Below, piece after piece: positions 12,340-18,504 of a stretch of 18,504 nt of DNA. The DNA is from Bacteroidota bacterium (GTDB taxonomy: Bacteria; Bacteroidota; Bacteroidia; Flavobacteriales; Flavobacteriaceae), in NCBI GenBank assembly GCA_024280815.1, contig JAJRPL010000079.1, forward strand, positions 1 through 18,504, written 5' to 3'. The translations under genes and the position numbers were made by a program. Position 1 is the first letter of the stretch; each line of letters starts with the position of its first letter. Below the pieces are notes generated by a model that was not told the DNA's origin, searched no databases, and was given only the letters and a program-made list of their open reading frames with translations.

Positions 12340-12644
12340 ATGAGAAAAACAAGTATTGAATAATATTTAAGTTTACTATATAGTGTAGAATATCTAAAGC
12401 CAGTTATTAAAAAACGATTGAATCTTTACGCGAATTATCACCAGATATTATAAGTTTACTTGGCGATATTGGTAATTATGTTGTTGATGCAAAAGCTAAA
12501 AGCTTAGAAAGACTTATGAATAAACATCAGTTTCAAATAGACGATGCTATTATTCTTACTTTGGATATAGAAAGAAATATATTAAATACATTAATGAAAC
12601 AAAACAAAGGTATCAATTTATCAAATGAGGATAAAAATAAATGA
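12340..12644 (+). pseudogene. Helical phage protein disrupted by a stop and a frameshift
   Basis: A strong binding site (AAAAGGGA) precedes ATG 12340. The frame reads MRKTSIE, then TAA (12361-12363), then YLSLLYSVEYLKPVIKK. At the A6 tract (12409-12414) one extra A would continue as TIESLRELSPDIISLLGDIG and on to TGA 12642-12644, which overlaps the Sak4-like start. With both repaired the product would be about 100 residues, mostly helical. It looks like a phage protein often found directly upstream of recombination genes. With two separate lesions the gene is probably dead, unless the A tract is miscounted. Confidence 0.6.
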
Positions 12645-13522
12645 GTGAAATGCAATTTGAAATTGTAGATGGCAATATTGATGCTCCGTATTGCATGGGG
12701 ATATATGGTGCAGGCGGATCGGGAAAGACTTGGCTATCAAGTTATGCAGAAGACCCAATGATTATACCGTTAGAATCAGGCGCTAATCATGTACCTGTCA
12801 AAAAATTCAAAACAAAACCAAAAGACATAGATCAAGTTTTTGAAATGGTTAGGTATATCATAAAAAACCCAAATATATGCAAAACAGTGGTGTTTGATAG
12901 CCTTGGTTATTTTCAATCAATGGTTTATGCTGATATTATGAAAAAACACCCCACAACAGGAGGTGCAGACCCAAAGCCAGTAACAGGAATTAGTGATTAT
13001 GCTTTTCATAAAGGTTACTCGATGGCATTACCTTATTTTGAAAAGTTATTAGTTGCTATTGACGCATTACAAGAAAAAGATTTAAATGTAATATTAATAA
13101 CTCATAGCCAACAAAAAAACACCCAAACAGAATCAGGCGACTCATTTAAAATAATAGATTTTGCATTACAATCATCTAATAATGGTGACGTTTGTGAACT
13201 ACTAAGGAGAAGGCTTGACGTTTGTTTATATATGCAATCTGTAGCGCGTACAGGCAAGAAAAAAGGTGGTTTTGGCGGTAGCACTACCGTGGCAATGGTA
13301 GGAAGTAGACCAGAAGTGTTAGTACATACTAGAGCATCATCAACATTTTTTGCAAAAGTAAGAACAGCTAATGAATCAGAGGTTGAAACCACTTATGTGA
13401 TTGACCCTGATAATATTGATGAATCTAGCCGTAAAATATTCATTGATACTGTTGGCCAAAAGAGGGAAAACAATGAACCACTTAACCACAAAACCAGACG
13501 ATCAAATACACCCAAATATTGA
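12641..13522 (+). CDS. Sak4-like single-strand annealing/recombination ATPase (AAA_24)
   Basis: A 293-residue RecA-fold ATPase of the Sak4 type, expected to promote phage DNA recombination together with an SSB. The P-loop is GAGGSGKT at 23-30, the Walker B VVFDS at 83-87 and the sensor-like strand ILITHSQQ at 151-158. The start overlaps the previous stop by ATGA and follows a GAGGAT binding site. The size is typical for Sak4. The C-terminus (about 230-293) is a mobile, polar tail. An overlapping gene begins inside its last 50 bases, and an SSB-like gene with an acidic tail follows, the usual Sak4 arrangement. Confidence 0.85.
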   Translation: MSEMQFEIVDGNIDAPYCMGIYGAGGSGKTWLSSYAEDPMIIPLESGANHVPVKKFKTKPKDIDQVFEMVRYIIKNPNICKTVVFDSLGYFQSMVYADIMKKHPTTGGADPKPVTGISDYAFHKGYSMALPYFEKLLVAIDALQEKDLNVILITHSQQKNTQTESGDSFKIIDFALQSSNNGDVCELLRRRLDVCLYMQSVARTGKKKGGFGGSTTVAMVGSRPEVLVHTRASSTFFAKVRTANESEVETTYVIDPDNIDESSRKIFIDTVGQKRENNEPLNHKTRRSNTPKY

Positions 13523-13705
13523 AAAAGTTGGAGATATTTCATTGTCTTATGGTGGAATATAACAAAACGAGAGTATTTTGCATCAGCGGCATTACAAGGG
13601 TTAGTTTCAAACCCAGATTTAAGTGCTAAAAACAAAGAGTACACTAAAATATCAGTAAGGATTGCAGATAAATTAATAGAAGAATTAAACAAAACAAAAA
13701 TTTAA
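13473..13705 (+). pseudogene. Small phage protein, frameshifted
   Basis: GAGGG binding site and ATG 13473 inside the Sak4-like gene. The frame reads MNHLTTKPDDQIHP and onward to SLSYGGI, then TAA. In the next frame from about 13560 comes ITKREYFASAALQGLVSNPD and on to TAA 13703-13705. Joined, they make about 77 residues; a TA duplication or one missing A at 13557-13562 would explain it. REYFA-x-AALQGL is a common phage-protein motif (G-[IM]-T-x-R-[ED]-Y-F-A), so the gene was once whole. Function is unknown. Confidence 0.6.
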
Positions 13706-13726
13706 CAACAAACAAAGGAAATAAAA

Positions 13727-14383
13727 ATGAGTGATAGCTTTTTTTCAGATAGATCAGATGATGATATTGTAGCAAAAGATGAGGCCGTAGGTGCATCAGG
13801 TTTGCAAACAATAATTGCAACGGGAACAAGACTTGCAACAACAGTTTGTGAAGTTACAATAGAGCCTGAAAACGATTATGGTAATAACAAACATCTAAAA
13901 ATAATTCATCATGTTACAGATAAAGGTTATTTTAAAGACCACCAAGTAGCACATAAATTGCATATTTTTGATGACGATAGCAAAAAACGAGATAAGGCCA
14001 GAGAAACATTACTAACTTATGACAAGTTTGGAAGTGGCAACATTCTAAAAAAATTAAAAGAAGTAGGTGCTAAAAAAGTACTAGATAACGATTCTTTTCT
14101 TATTCGTGAGTTATGTGGCACTTCACTTGTAGCTGAGATGAATTACTGGAATATGCATAGAAACGTAAAAAATGAGCAAGGCGTTTGGGTTCCTGGGTTT
14201 AATAAAGATGGATCAGAGATGGTTAATCAGGGAAATAATGTAAAATCTATCTTTAATAAAGATACAATGACCACGGCTATTGAAGACCAGAAAATAATTG
14301 ATTTTGCTCAAAATGACCCTGCTGCACCATCCGCACCAAGCCCAGTTGAAGATGGGTTTGATGATGATGACATCTCTTTTTAG
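13727..14383 (+). CDS. Single-stranded-DNA-binding-like protein
   Basis: 218 residues with an AAAGGAAA binding site before ATG 13727. The last ten residues, DGFDDDDISF, are an acidic tip ending in a hydrophobic F, very like the SSB tail that recruits replication and repair proteins. The core is beta-rich and ends in a low-complexity linker (PAAPSAPSPVE). A DNA-binding OB-fold is plausible, but the core itself is not a recognised OB sequence, so SSB-like is inferred from the tail and from its place behind a Sak4-like ATPase. It would coat single-stranded DNA and hand it to recombination. A strong terminator follows directly. Confidence 0.72.
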   Translation: MSDSFFSDRSDDDIVAKDEAVGASGLQTIIATGTRLATTVCEVTIEPENDYGNNKHLKIIHHVTDKGYFKDHQVAHKLHIFDDDSKKRDKARETLLTYDKFGSGNILKKLKEVGAKKVLDNDSFLIRELCGTSLVAEMNYWNMHRNVKNEQGVWVPGFNKDGSEMVNQGNNVKSIFNKDTMTTAIEDQKIIDFAQNDPAAPSAPSPVEDGFDDDDISF

Positions 14384-14421
14384 ATTAAAACTTGACTTAG
14401 GCAAAACCATTTAGTAAATTA

Positions 14422-14453
14422 AAAACGCCCTTAATTATTGGGGCGTTTTTTTT
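14422..14453 (+). terminator. Rho-independent terminator after the SSB-like gene
   Basis: AAAACGCCC (14422-14430), loop TTAATTATTG, GGGCGTTTT (14441-14449), further T bases to 14453. Nine-pair stem with a GC-rich centre. It ends the 12340-14383 operon. Confidence 0.88.
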
Positions 14454-14479
14454 AACATTGAAATTTAGGATTAATTGAA

Positions 14480-14557
14480 ATGAATAAAATATTATTATCA
14501 TTAATATGGTTTGCATAATTGTTTGGTATGACACTAATGCATAATGACGTGGAATAA
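14480..14557 (+). pseudogene. Tiny hydrophobic gene interrupted by TAA
   Basis: After an AGGA-like site, ATG 14480 opens MNKILLSLIWFA, then TAA (14516-14518, codon 13), then LFGMTLMHNDVE and TAA. Across the stop it reads as a single short membrane helix with a polar tail. It is probably a small membrane protein broken by one base, though it is too short to be sure. Confidence 0.35.
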
Positions 14558-14572
14558 CGAGAGTAAAATGTA

Positions 14573-14737
14573 ATGAAAAGATTAACCCCTACTTACCAAG
14601 ATAATTTAGATGATACTTATGCGTTTATGGTTTCATATGCTAATGGTAATTATATTCATATAAGTGATGTGGTTGATTTTTTAAAAGAACACTACAATGA
14701 AGACCATGTAAAAATATTTACAGATAGTTTGGAGTAA
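14573..14737 (+). CDS. Hypothetical small protein
   Basis: 54 residues (MKRLTPTYQDNLDDTY onward), acidic and soluble, with ISDVVDFLKEHYNEDHVKIF as a likely helix. A GAGAG site precedes it; a closer ATG (14568) stops at once. The stop lies 4 bases before the next gene. No family is recognised, but gene packing supports it. Confidence 0.5.
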   Translation: MKRLTPTYQDNLDDTYAFMVSYANGNYIHISDVVDFLKEHYNEDHVKIFTDSLE

Positions 14738-14741
14738 TAAC

Positions 14742-15062
14742 ATGACATCATCAAAAAAAGCATTAATTTTATTTATCCTGGCATTTTCAATATGTGGATT
14801 ACTATTAATATTAGCCCATCCAATCAATAAATATAGCAAATGGGGAAAACTATCAACATTTTTTAAAACAACAAAACCGAACAAATCAAGTTATAATGTC
14901 GAAGCCGCAGGGTGGAATATAATGGTTGTAGAGTGGATTCCAGCAGATAATAGTAATTATAAGTGTATGTTTGTATCTGGAACAGAAAAAGCGGGTGTTG
15001 GATGTTATAAGGTAGAATATACAAACAAACAAAACAAATTAAAACTTGACGTTTTATTTTAA
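14742..15062 (+). CDS. Signal-anchored small phage membrane protein
   Basis: A 106-residue protein with GGAG ribosome binding site. Residues about 6-26 (KALILFILAFSICGLLLILA) form one transmembrane helix after a short basic N-terminus, so the rest is probably exported. The globular tail contains WNIMVVEWIPADNSNYKCMF, then VSGTEKAGVGCYKVEY with two cysteines that could pair. That arrangement is familiar from small phage membrane proteins, but no function is known. The last 18 bases of the gene contain the -35 box of the next promoter. Confidence 0.6.
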   Translation: MTSSKKALILFILAFSICGLLLILAHPINKYSKWGKLSTFFKTTKPNKSSYNVEAAGWNIMVVEWIPADNSNYKCMFVSGTEKAGVGCYKVEYTNKQNKLKLDVLF

Positions 15063-15073
15063 AATGTTATTAT
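15046..15073 (+). promoter_or_regulatory. Sigma70-type promoter for the Gp157-family gene
   Basis: TTGACG (15046-15051), 16-base spacer, TATTAT (15068-15073). It gives a leader of about 190 bases with a palindrome and hairpins before the ATG at 15268. Confidence 0.68.
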
Positions 15074-15146
15074 TAGGTAACATTAATTTTAACTAATACT
15101 AAAACAACAAATATACCAACTTAATTATATTTGTTAAAGTAAGTAA

Positions 15147-15196
15147 GGATTATAATCCAATGGTGTATTAGAATATCTGGCAGCAAATCGCCAGAT
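15147..15196 (+). promoter_or_regulatory. Leader palindrome and hairpin before the Gp157-family gene
   Basis: GGATTATAATCC (15147-15158) is a perfect 12-base palindrome, the right form for a dimeric repressor site. Seventeen bases later ATCTGGC (15175-15181), loop AGCAAATC, GCCAGAT (15190-15196) forms a perfect 7-bp hairpin. Together they suggest control of the leader by protein or RNA structure. I recognise no known riboswitch. Confidence 0.42.
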
Positions 15197-15214
15197 CATA
15201 ATAAATATAATGTT

Positions 15215-15243
15215 AAAACCTTATCGTTTAGATGGGTTTTTTA
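15215..15243 (+). terminator. Possible attenuator before the Gp157-family gene
   Basis: AAAACC (15215-15220), 14-base loop, GGTTTT (15235-15240), then further T bases and A. A six-pair weak stem followed by T bases, placed 25 bases before the gene, could terminate transcription conditionally in concert with the upstream hairpin. Confidence 0.35.
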
Positions 15244-15267
15244 TCATATAAATTATAGGATTAAATA

Positions 15268-15795
15268 ATGGGTAAAATATTAGACTTAACAGAAGAACAA
15301 AAAAAACTAGATGATGAGTTGTTTTTCTTGGATGAAACATCAATCGACTATCAAGAAAAGTTTGAGGCAATAATGTCTAAACAAATGAGCAATAACAACT
15401 CATTAAAAAACATGCTTTCTTTTTTATCAGATGTATTACTAGAAAACAAACAAGATGCTGAATCAAAGCGCAATGTAGCAAGATCAACCCAAAAAAGAGC
15501 AATAACATCGGAAAATAAGTTTAAAAACTTACATTCATTTATTCATGGCGTAATGATGGATAACGGAATAAACAAAATAGAGGGTAAATATGGAACATTA
15601 TCACTAAGAAAAGGAATTGAAGTTGCATTTATTCCAGATGACTATAATTTAAGTGAATTACCGGAAGAATTAGTTAATTATCAACCTGAATCGTGGACAC
15701 CTAAAAAGAATGATATTAAAAAATTCTTAAAAGAAGGTGGTGAATTAGATGGTATTGCGCTTTTGCGTGGTGATGAAACTTTGACTTTGAGGTGA
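15268..15795 (+). CDS. Gp157-family phage protein
   Basis: 175 residues with the layout of the siphovirus Gp157 family (PF05565): an N-terminal helical, lysine- and glutamate-rich part (about 1-75) likely to be a coiled coil, then a region with the marks TQKRAITSENKFKNLHSFIH, then a beta-rich end NKIEGKYGTLSLRKGIEVAF and PDDYNLSELPEEL. The ATG has an AGGA binding site. The family is common among phage early genes and has been linked with host protection or single-strand DNA annealing, but the biochemistry is poorly known. It sits in a long, structured leader transcript of its own and is followed by a zinc-type protein, a winged helix and a helicase. Confidence 0.82.
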   Translation: MGKILDLTEEQKKLDDELFFLDETSIDYQEKFEAIMSKQMSNNNSLKNMLSFLSDVLLENKQDAESKRNVARSTQKRAITSENKFKNLHSFIHGVMMDNGINKIEGKYGTLSLRKGIEVAFIPDDYNLSELPEELVNYQPESWTPKKNDIKKFLKEGGELDGIALLRGDETLTLR

Positions 15796-15865
15796 TGGTG
15801 TGATTAAAAGAAAATATTTTGTAAAAAATTAAATAATAGTTACATCAATAACAAAGTTATAACTA

Positions 15866-16060
15866 ATGAGCAGAACAAAAAGAAACCTAAGACCAAAAAT
15901 GAAATTAGGCCAACTATCAAATAAACAATATTGGGACAAAAAAGTTAGTGATGGGAATCCACAGCATAGTAGTAAAAGTTGTAATAATAATGGTGGATGC
16001 CCGTATTGCGATGGTAACAAATTACATAAACACAAAAGAAACAAACCAATTGAGGAATAA
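15866..16060 (+). CDS. Small basic zinc-knuckle protein
   Basis: 64 residues, very basic at the start (MSRTKRNLRPKMKLG) and with a cysteine cluster near the middle (C39, C45, C48, in CNNNGGCPYCDG). CPYC with a histidine near it (LHKH) suggests a small zinc knuckle. This resembles short phage proteins of the RTKRN type with unknown role. There is no clear binding site, but its stop touches the next ATG, in keeping with coupled translation. It probably binds nucleic acid, which is inference from its charge. Confidence 0.58.
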   Translation: MSRTKRNLRPKMKLGQLSNKQYWDKKVSDGNPQHSSKSCNNNGGCPYCDGNKLHKHKRNKPIEE

Positions 16061-16336
16061 ATGACAACATCATCAAAACAAATGATTGAAAGAAAGAAAA
16101 GTGTAATGGATTATTTAATTAAAAAAAATAAACCAGCTATGATATATGAGCTTATGAATATTAACAATTACACTCGAACTCAGATACAAAACACTATGAG
16201 ATCATTAAGTAATGAAAATAAAGTTGCTAGAATTAATAAAAAAGAAAAAAGAATATCTTATATCATTAAAAAAAATAGAATCGATGCATTAATGATGTTT
16301 TATGATATGACTATGGTTCGTTGTTTGGTTTGGTAA
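16061..16336 (+). CDS. Small winged-helix protein, probable DNA-binding regulator
   Basis: 91 residues. Predicted helices at about 4-20, 25-33 (KPAMIYELMNI) and 37-51 (YTRTQIQNTMRSLSN) are followed by a wing (NKVARINKKEKRISYII), giving a winged helix; the last 20 residues are a further helix. It begins directly after the previous stop. It has the same general plan as the winged helix proteins at 2507-2698 and at the end of 11912-12268. It lies upstream of the second helicase. No regulator family is recognised, so repression of phage genes is only a guess. Confidence 0.62.
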   Translation: MTTSSKQMIERKKSVMDYLIKKNKPAMIYELMNINNYTRTQIQNTMRSLSNENKVARINKKEKRISYIIKKNRIDALMMFYDMTMVRCLVW

Positions 16337-16375
16337 GGCTAAATGAATAATTAATGTAAATATATATATGTTTGA

Positions 16376-18058
16376 ATGATAAAAAAAACCCTACGATATT
16401 ATCAACTTGAGGTAGTAGACGCAACAATAGAATCATGGAATAAAAAACAAGGGGTAATTCCATATTCTAGTGTAATGACAGGATTAGGGAAGTCATTAAT
16501 AATGGCTGATCTTACAGATAAAGGGCTAAACAAAAATAAGCGAGTATTGCAATTAGTCCCCAGAAAAGAACTTGTAGAACAAAATTACACTGAATGTGTT
16601 GGCTATGTTAATAATTCTAGTGATATAGGGATATGTTGTGGTCAATTACAAAAATACCAAGTTAACAGAAAAGCCGTTATTGCAATGGCATCATCATTCG
16701 TATCAAGACGCGCAACCAGTGGGGCTTTTGATGTTTTATTAATTGATGAATGCGACCTTGTTAAGGTTGATGGCGATAATGAAAAAGTGAGTACATACAA
16801 TAAAATAATAAAATCATTATTAAGATTAAACCCTAAAATGTTGATAGCAGGTTTTACAGGAACTCCGTGGCGTGGCGATACTGGTGGTGAGATACATGAC
16901 GTGTCATACAAAGGTAAGCCATTATTCACCCATAAGGTATATGATACAAGCATATACCCTGGAATATCAAAGCTAATTGATGAAAAGTACTTATCTGATG
17001 TTGTTACATTAAACAATAGCGTAACTATTGATTTAGATGGTGTTAAGAAAAGTGGAACCGATTATAACAAAGAAGATATTGGAGTTAAATTTGATGGCAT
17101 ATGTGAAGAAGCTGTTATTGATATGCAAGAAAAGTTTATTGCAAATAAAATATCAACCGCACTAATATTCACGTCAACACAAAAAAATGCACAACATATT
17201 TATGACTTATGGGTTGATAAAAAACAAGTAAGAATTGTAAACGATAAAACAACAGCATCTGATAGAAAAAACATAATTAAGTGGATAAAAGATGGCGATG
17301 GATGTAGATATGTTATTAATGTCCAGATTTTTACAAGAGGATTTGATTACCGTAGCTTGCAATGTTGCGTTTTAGCCAGAGCTACTACAAGCCCTGCATT
17401 ACTTATTCAGATGATAGGCCGCATAGTTCGCCCATGCAACAGAAAGCATGTGGGTTACTTGCTCGATTATGGGTCAAATTGCGAGAGACTTGGCGATTTT
17501 AAATCAATAATAATTCCTAAAATAAAGAAAAAACCAGGGGATGCACCTAAAAAGATATGTTTGGTTTGTGAAGAAGTTAATATTTTAAGCTCTCCACGAT
17601 GCAAGTATTGTGGTGCTAAGTTCATAAATGTTGACGATTCTGGAAAATACAAAATGTTAACTAAGGTTGACGAATCAAATTTAAAACAAGACAAAAAAAC
17701 TACTACTCATGAAGTTGAATCGCTATCTTTTGAAATAGCCCTAAGCAAAAAAAACGATACAAAAATGATTAAAATGGGTTTTTGGGATGAAAACTATGAC
17801 AACATACATTATCATTATTTATGCCTCGACCACTCTGGATTTACTAAGCAAAATAGTTCAAGATTAATTATGAGAATGTTCAAAAATAGAAAAGATTATT
17901 ATCAACTAGGTTCTGTAGGAATAAATGTGCAAAATATGAACTCATTACTAAATGAACATTATGATAATTTTTTTAGAAAAGTAAAATCAATACAAATACG
18001 ACCACAAAAAGATAACGCAAGATTTTCAGAGTTAAAATCTATTAAATTTGAGGATTAA
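16376..18058 (+). CDS. SF2 DNA helicase with a C-terminal zinc ribbon
   Basis: 560 residues. The helicase core has TGLGKS (motif I, 35-40), DECD (motif II, 124-127), FTGTP (motif III, about 160-164) and QMIGRIVRP (motif VI, 345-353), in the right order for a DEAD/ResIII-type SF2 helicase that unwinds DNA using ATP. A zinc ribbon follows (C395, C398, C409, C412). The last 140 residues are a separate domain with no recognised match. The start ATG overlaps a three-codon minicistron and has no clear binding site, but it is the only good start before the conserved helicase lead-in LRYYQLEVVDA. It is transcribed with the small regulators upstream. This helicase lies apart from the SNF2 one at 1089-2449 and belongs to a different subgroup; together they give the phage two SF2 motors. 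Confidence 0.9.
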   Translation: MIKKTLRYYQLEVVDATIESWNKKQGVIPYSSVMTGLGKSLIMADLTDKGLNKNKRVLQLVPRKELVEQNYTECVGYVNNSSDIGICCGQLQKYQVNRKAVIAMASSFVSRRATSGAFDVLLIDECDLVKVDGDNEKVSTYNKIIKSLLRLNPKMLIAGFTGTPWRGDTGGEIHDVSYKGKPLFTHKVYDTSIYPGISKLIDEKYLSDVVTLNNSVTIDLDGVKKSGTDYNKEDIGVKFDGICEEAVIDMQEKFIANKISTALIFTSTQKNAQHIYDLWVDKKQVRIVNDKTTASDRKNIIKWIKDGDGCRYVINVQIFTRGFDYRSLQCCVLARATTSPALLIQMIGRIVRPCNRKHVGYLLDYGSNCERLGDFKSIIIPKIKKKPGDAPKKICLVCEEVNILSSPRCKYCGAKFINVDDSGKYKMLTKVDESNLKQDKKTTTHEVESLSFEIALSKKNDTKMIKMGFWDENYDNIHYHYLCLDHSGFTKQNSSRLIMRMFKNRKDYYQLGSVGINVQNMNSLLNEHYDNFFRKVKSIQIRPQKDNARFSELKSIKFED

Positions 18059-18304
18059 ATAATTAGTGAAAAAATAAAATGCACAAACAGACAATGTAAT
18101 TTTACTGGATGCAACAATCAATTATTATCTGCACAAAATCCATTTGAACCGGATGAAATGATGTATGCTTGCCATAAATGCAAAGATACAGAAAGTATTA
18201 CTGGCGTTTGTGAAATTGATAAGTGTTGGGAAGAATCAACGTGTGGATGGAATACACTAGATGGATATAAAAGTTTGTGTAGCAATCATCGTAAAAAACT
18301 TTAA
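18059..18304 (+). CDS. Cysteine-rich zinc-finger protein without a standard start codon
   Basis: The frame right after the helicase stop runs to TAA 18302-18304 and encodes 81 residues beginning [start]-ISEKIKCTNRQC. Cysteines at 8, 13, 18, 38, 41, 51, 56, 62 and 74 with H39 and H77 form two or three zinc sites. The pattern, CxxxxC, then NPFxPDE, then CxxC, then CWE, CG and a C-terminal SNHRKK, fits a phage zinc-protein family I know by its NPFxPxE, GCW and CGxH features. No ATG, GTG or TTG opens the frame: the codon after the helicase TAA is ATA, followed by ATT. The GAGG site at 18050-18053 is correctly spaced for the ATA. A start mutated from ATG to ATA, or initiation at ATA or ATT, is the best explanation. 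Confidence 0.6.
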   Translation: MISEKIKCTNRQCNFTGCNNQLLSAQNPFEPDEMMYACHKCKDTESITGVCEIDKCWEESTCGWNTLDGYKSLCSNHRKKL

Positions 18305-18321
18305 ATTAATAAATAATATTG

Positions 18322-18350
18322 TTTACATTTTTATATTTTAATGTTAATAT
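18322..18350 (+). promoter_or_regulatory. Sigma70-type promoter for the last gene
   Basis: TTTACA (18322-18327), 17-base spacer, TAATAT (18345-18350), leading to the ATG at 18388. Confidence 0.62.
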
Positions 18351-18387
18351 AAATTGTACTTTAAATTTAACAATAACAGGTAAAAAT

Positions 18388-18504
18388 ATGAAAATAGAAA
18401 TAAAAAACAGATATTCAGGTGATGTTGTTTTTTCTCATGATTGTGAAGATAATACAATTATAAAAACAATAAAAATTGCTATCAAGTTAAAAATAAACTT
18501 GAGA
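18388..18504 (+). CDS. Probable pentapeptide-repeat protein, N-terminal part
   Basis: 39 codons run off the right edge. Its beginning (MKIEIKNRYSGDVVFSHDCE) and the following TIIKTIKIAIKLKINLR match the N-terminus of phage pentapeptide-repeat proteins, which read in most relatives as I-K-x-R-x-G-x-V-L-F-S, then a helix, then repeats of the A-D/N-L-x-x type; INLR would be the start of the repeats. It has an AGG-type binding site and its own promoter. The repeats themselves lie beyond the window, so the identity is a fair guess. Confidence 0.55.
   Translation, partial: MKIEIKNRYSGDVVFSHDCEDNTIIKTIKIAIKLKINLR

Noticed and set aside
14392..14420. TTGACT-N17-TAAATT, promoter-like
   Set aside because: It would start transcription at about 14427, inside the stem of the strong terminator at 14422-14453, so it cannot be a productive promoter as placed.
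8740..14557. Alternative genetic code with TAA/TAG/TGA as sense codons
   Set aside because: The same three stops end the long, well-supported genes (such as DHFR by TAG and the helicase by TAA), and one TGA stands at an expected arginine, not tryptophan. Simple loss is more economical.
15800..15862. Short frame GTG (10 codons), TAA, then 9 codons
   Set aside because: It could be a remnant gene (IKRKYFVKN, then IIVTSITKL), but it is too short and lacks a binding site, so it was not called.
1..18504. CRISPR arrays, insertion sequences and transposase genes
   Set aside because: No evenly spaced direct repeats, no transposase motifs and no terminal inverted repeats with target duplications were seen.

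Overview
This window looks like a piece of an AT-rich tailed-phage or prophage genome (Caudoviricetes-type), probably from a Gram-negative, gamma-proteobacteria-like host. The pointers are tightly packed small genes with ATGA/TAATG overlaps, GGAG/AAGG ribosome binding sites, sigma70-type promoters (TTGAC(A/T)-N16-18-TATAAT), and an early-gene replication/recombination set. No virion structural or lysis gene was recognised. Host and phage identity are inferred from family knowledge, not from a search.

Layout. (1) Bases 1-3000, minus strand: one operon reading leftward from a consensus promoter at 3033-3061. It holds a tail-anchored small protein, a winged-helix protein, an SNF2-type helicase whose start is separated from its body by a frameshift in an A9 tract, a beta-class DNA methyltransferase, and the first codons of another gene. 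(2) Bases 3095-3440: a non-coding, structured minus-strand region with a tRNA-like fold that has no usable anticodon loop, several stems, an H-type pseudoknot and a strong terminator. This is the most unusual part of the window. (3) Bases 3590-4785: a small minus-strand gene facing away from a three-gene plus-strand operon. (4) Bases 4882-5296: two convergent terminators around an AT-rich, iteron-like region that may be a replication origin. (5) Bases 5323-7704, minus strand: a RepB-type primase fused to a DUF3987-like P-loop domain with a degenerate Walker A. (6) Bases 7842-11877: a plus-strand run of small genes, many interrupted, ending with an intact dihydrofolate reductase. (7) Bases 11912-14383: zinc/winged-helix protein, Sak4-like recombination ATPase and an SSB-like protein. 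(8) Bases 14480-18504: small membrane proteins, a Gp157-family protein behind a palindromic leader, an SF2 helicase with a zinc ribbon, a cysteine-rich protein with no standard start codon, and the first codons of a pentapeptide-repeat-like protein.

How the genes fit together: primase/helicase, Sak4-like ATPase, SSB-like protein, two SF2 helicases and Gp157 form a plausible phage DNA replication and recombination module. DHFR supports nucleotide synthesis, and the methyltransferase probably protects or marks phage DNA. A recurring oddity is that roughly eight small genes carry in-frame stops or single-base frameshifts, while nearly all long genes are intact. This could be real decay of accessory genes in a prophage, consensus errors at homopolymers, or both; the sequence alone cannot decide.
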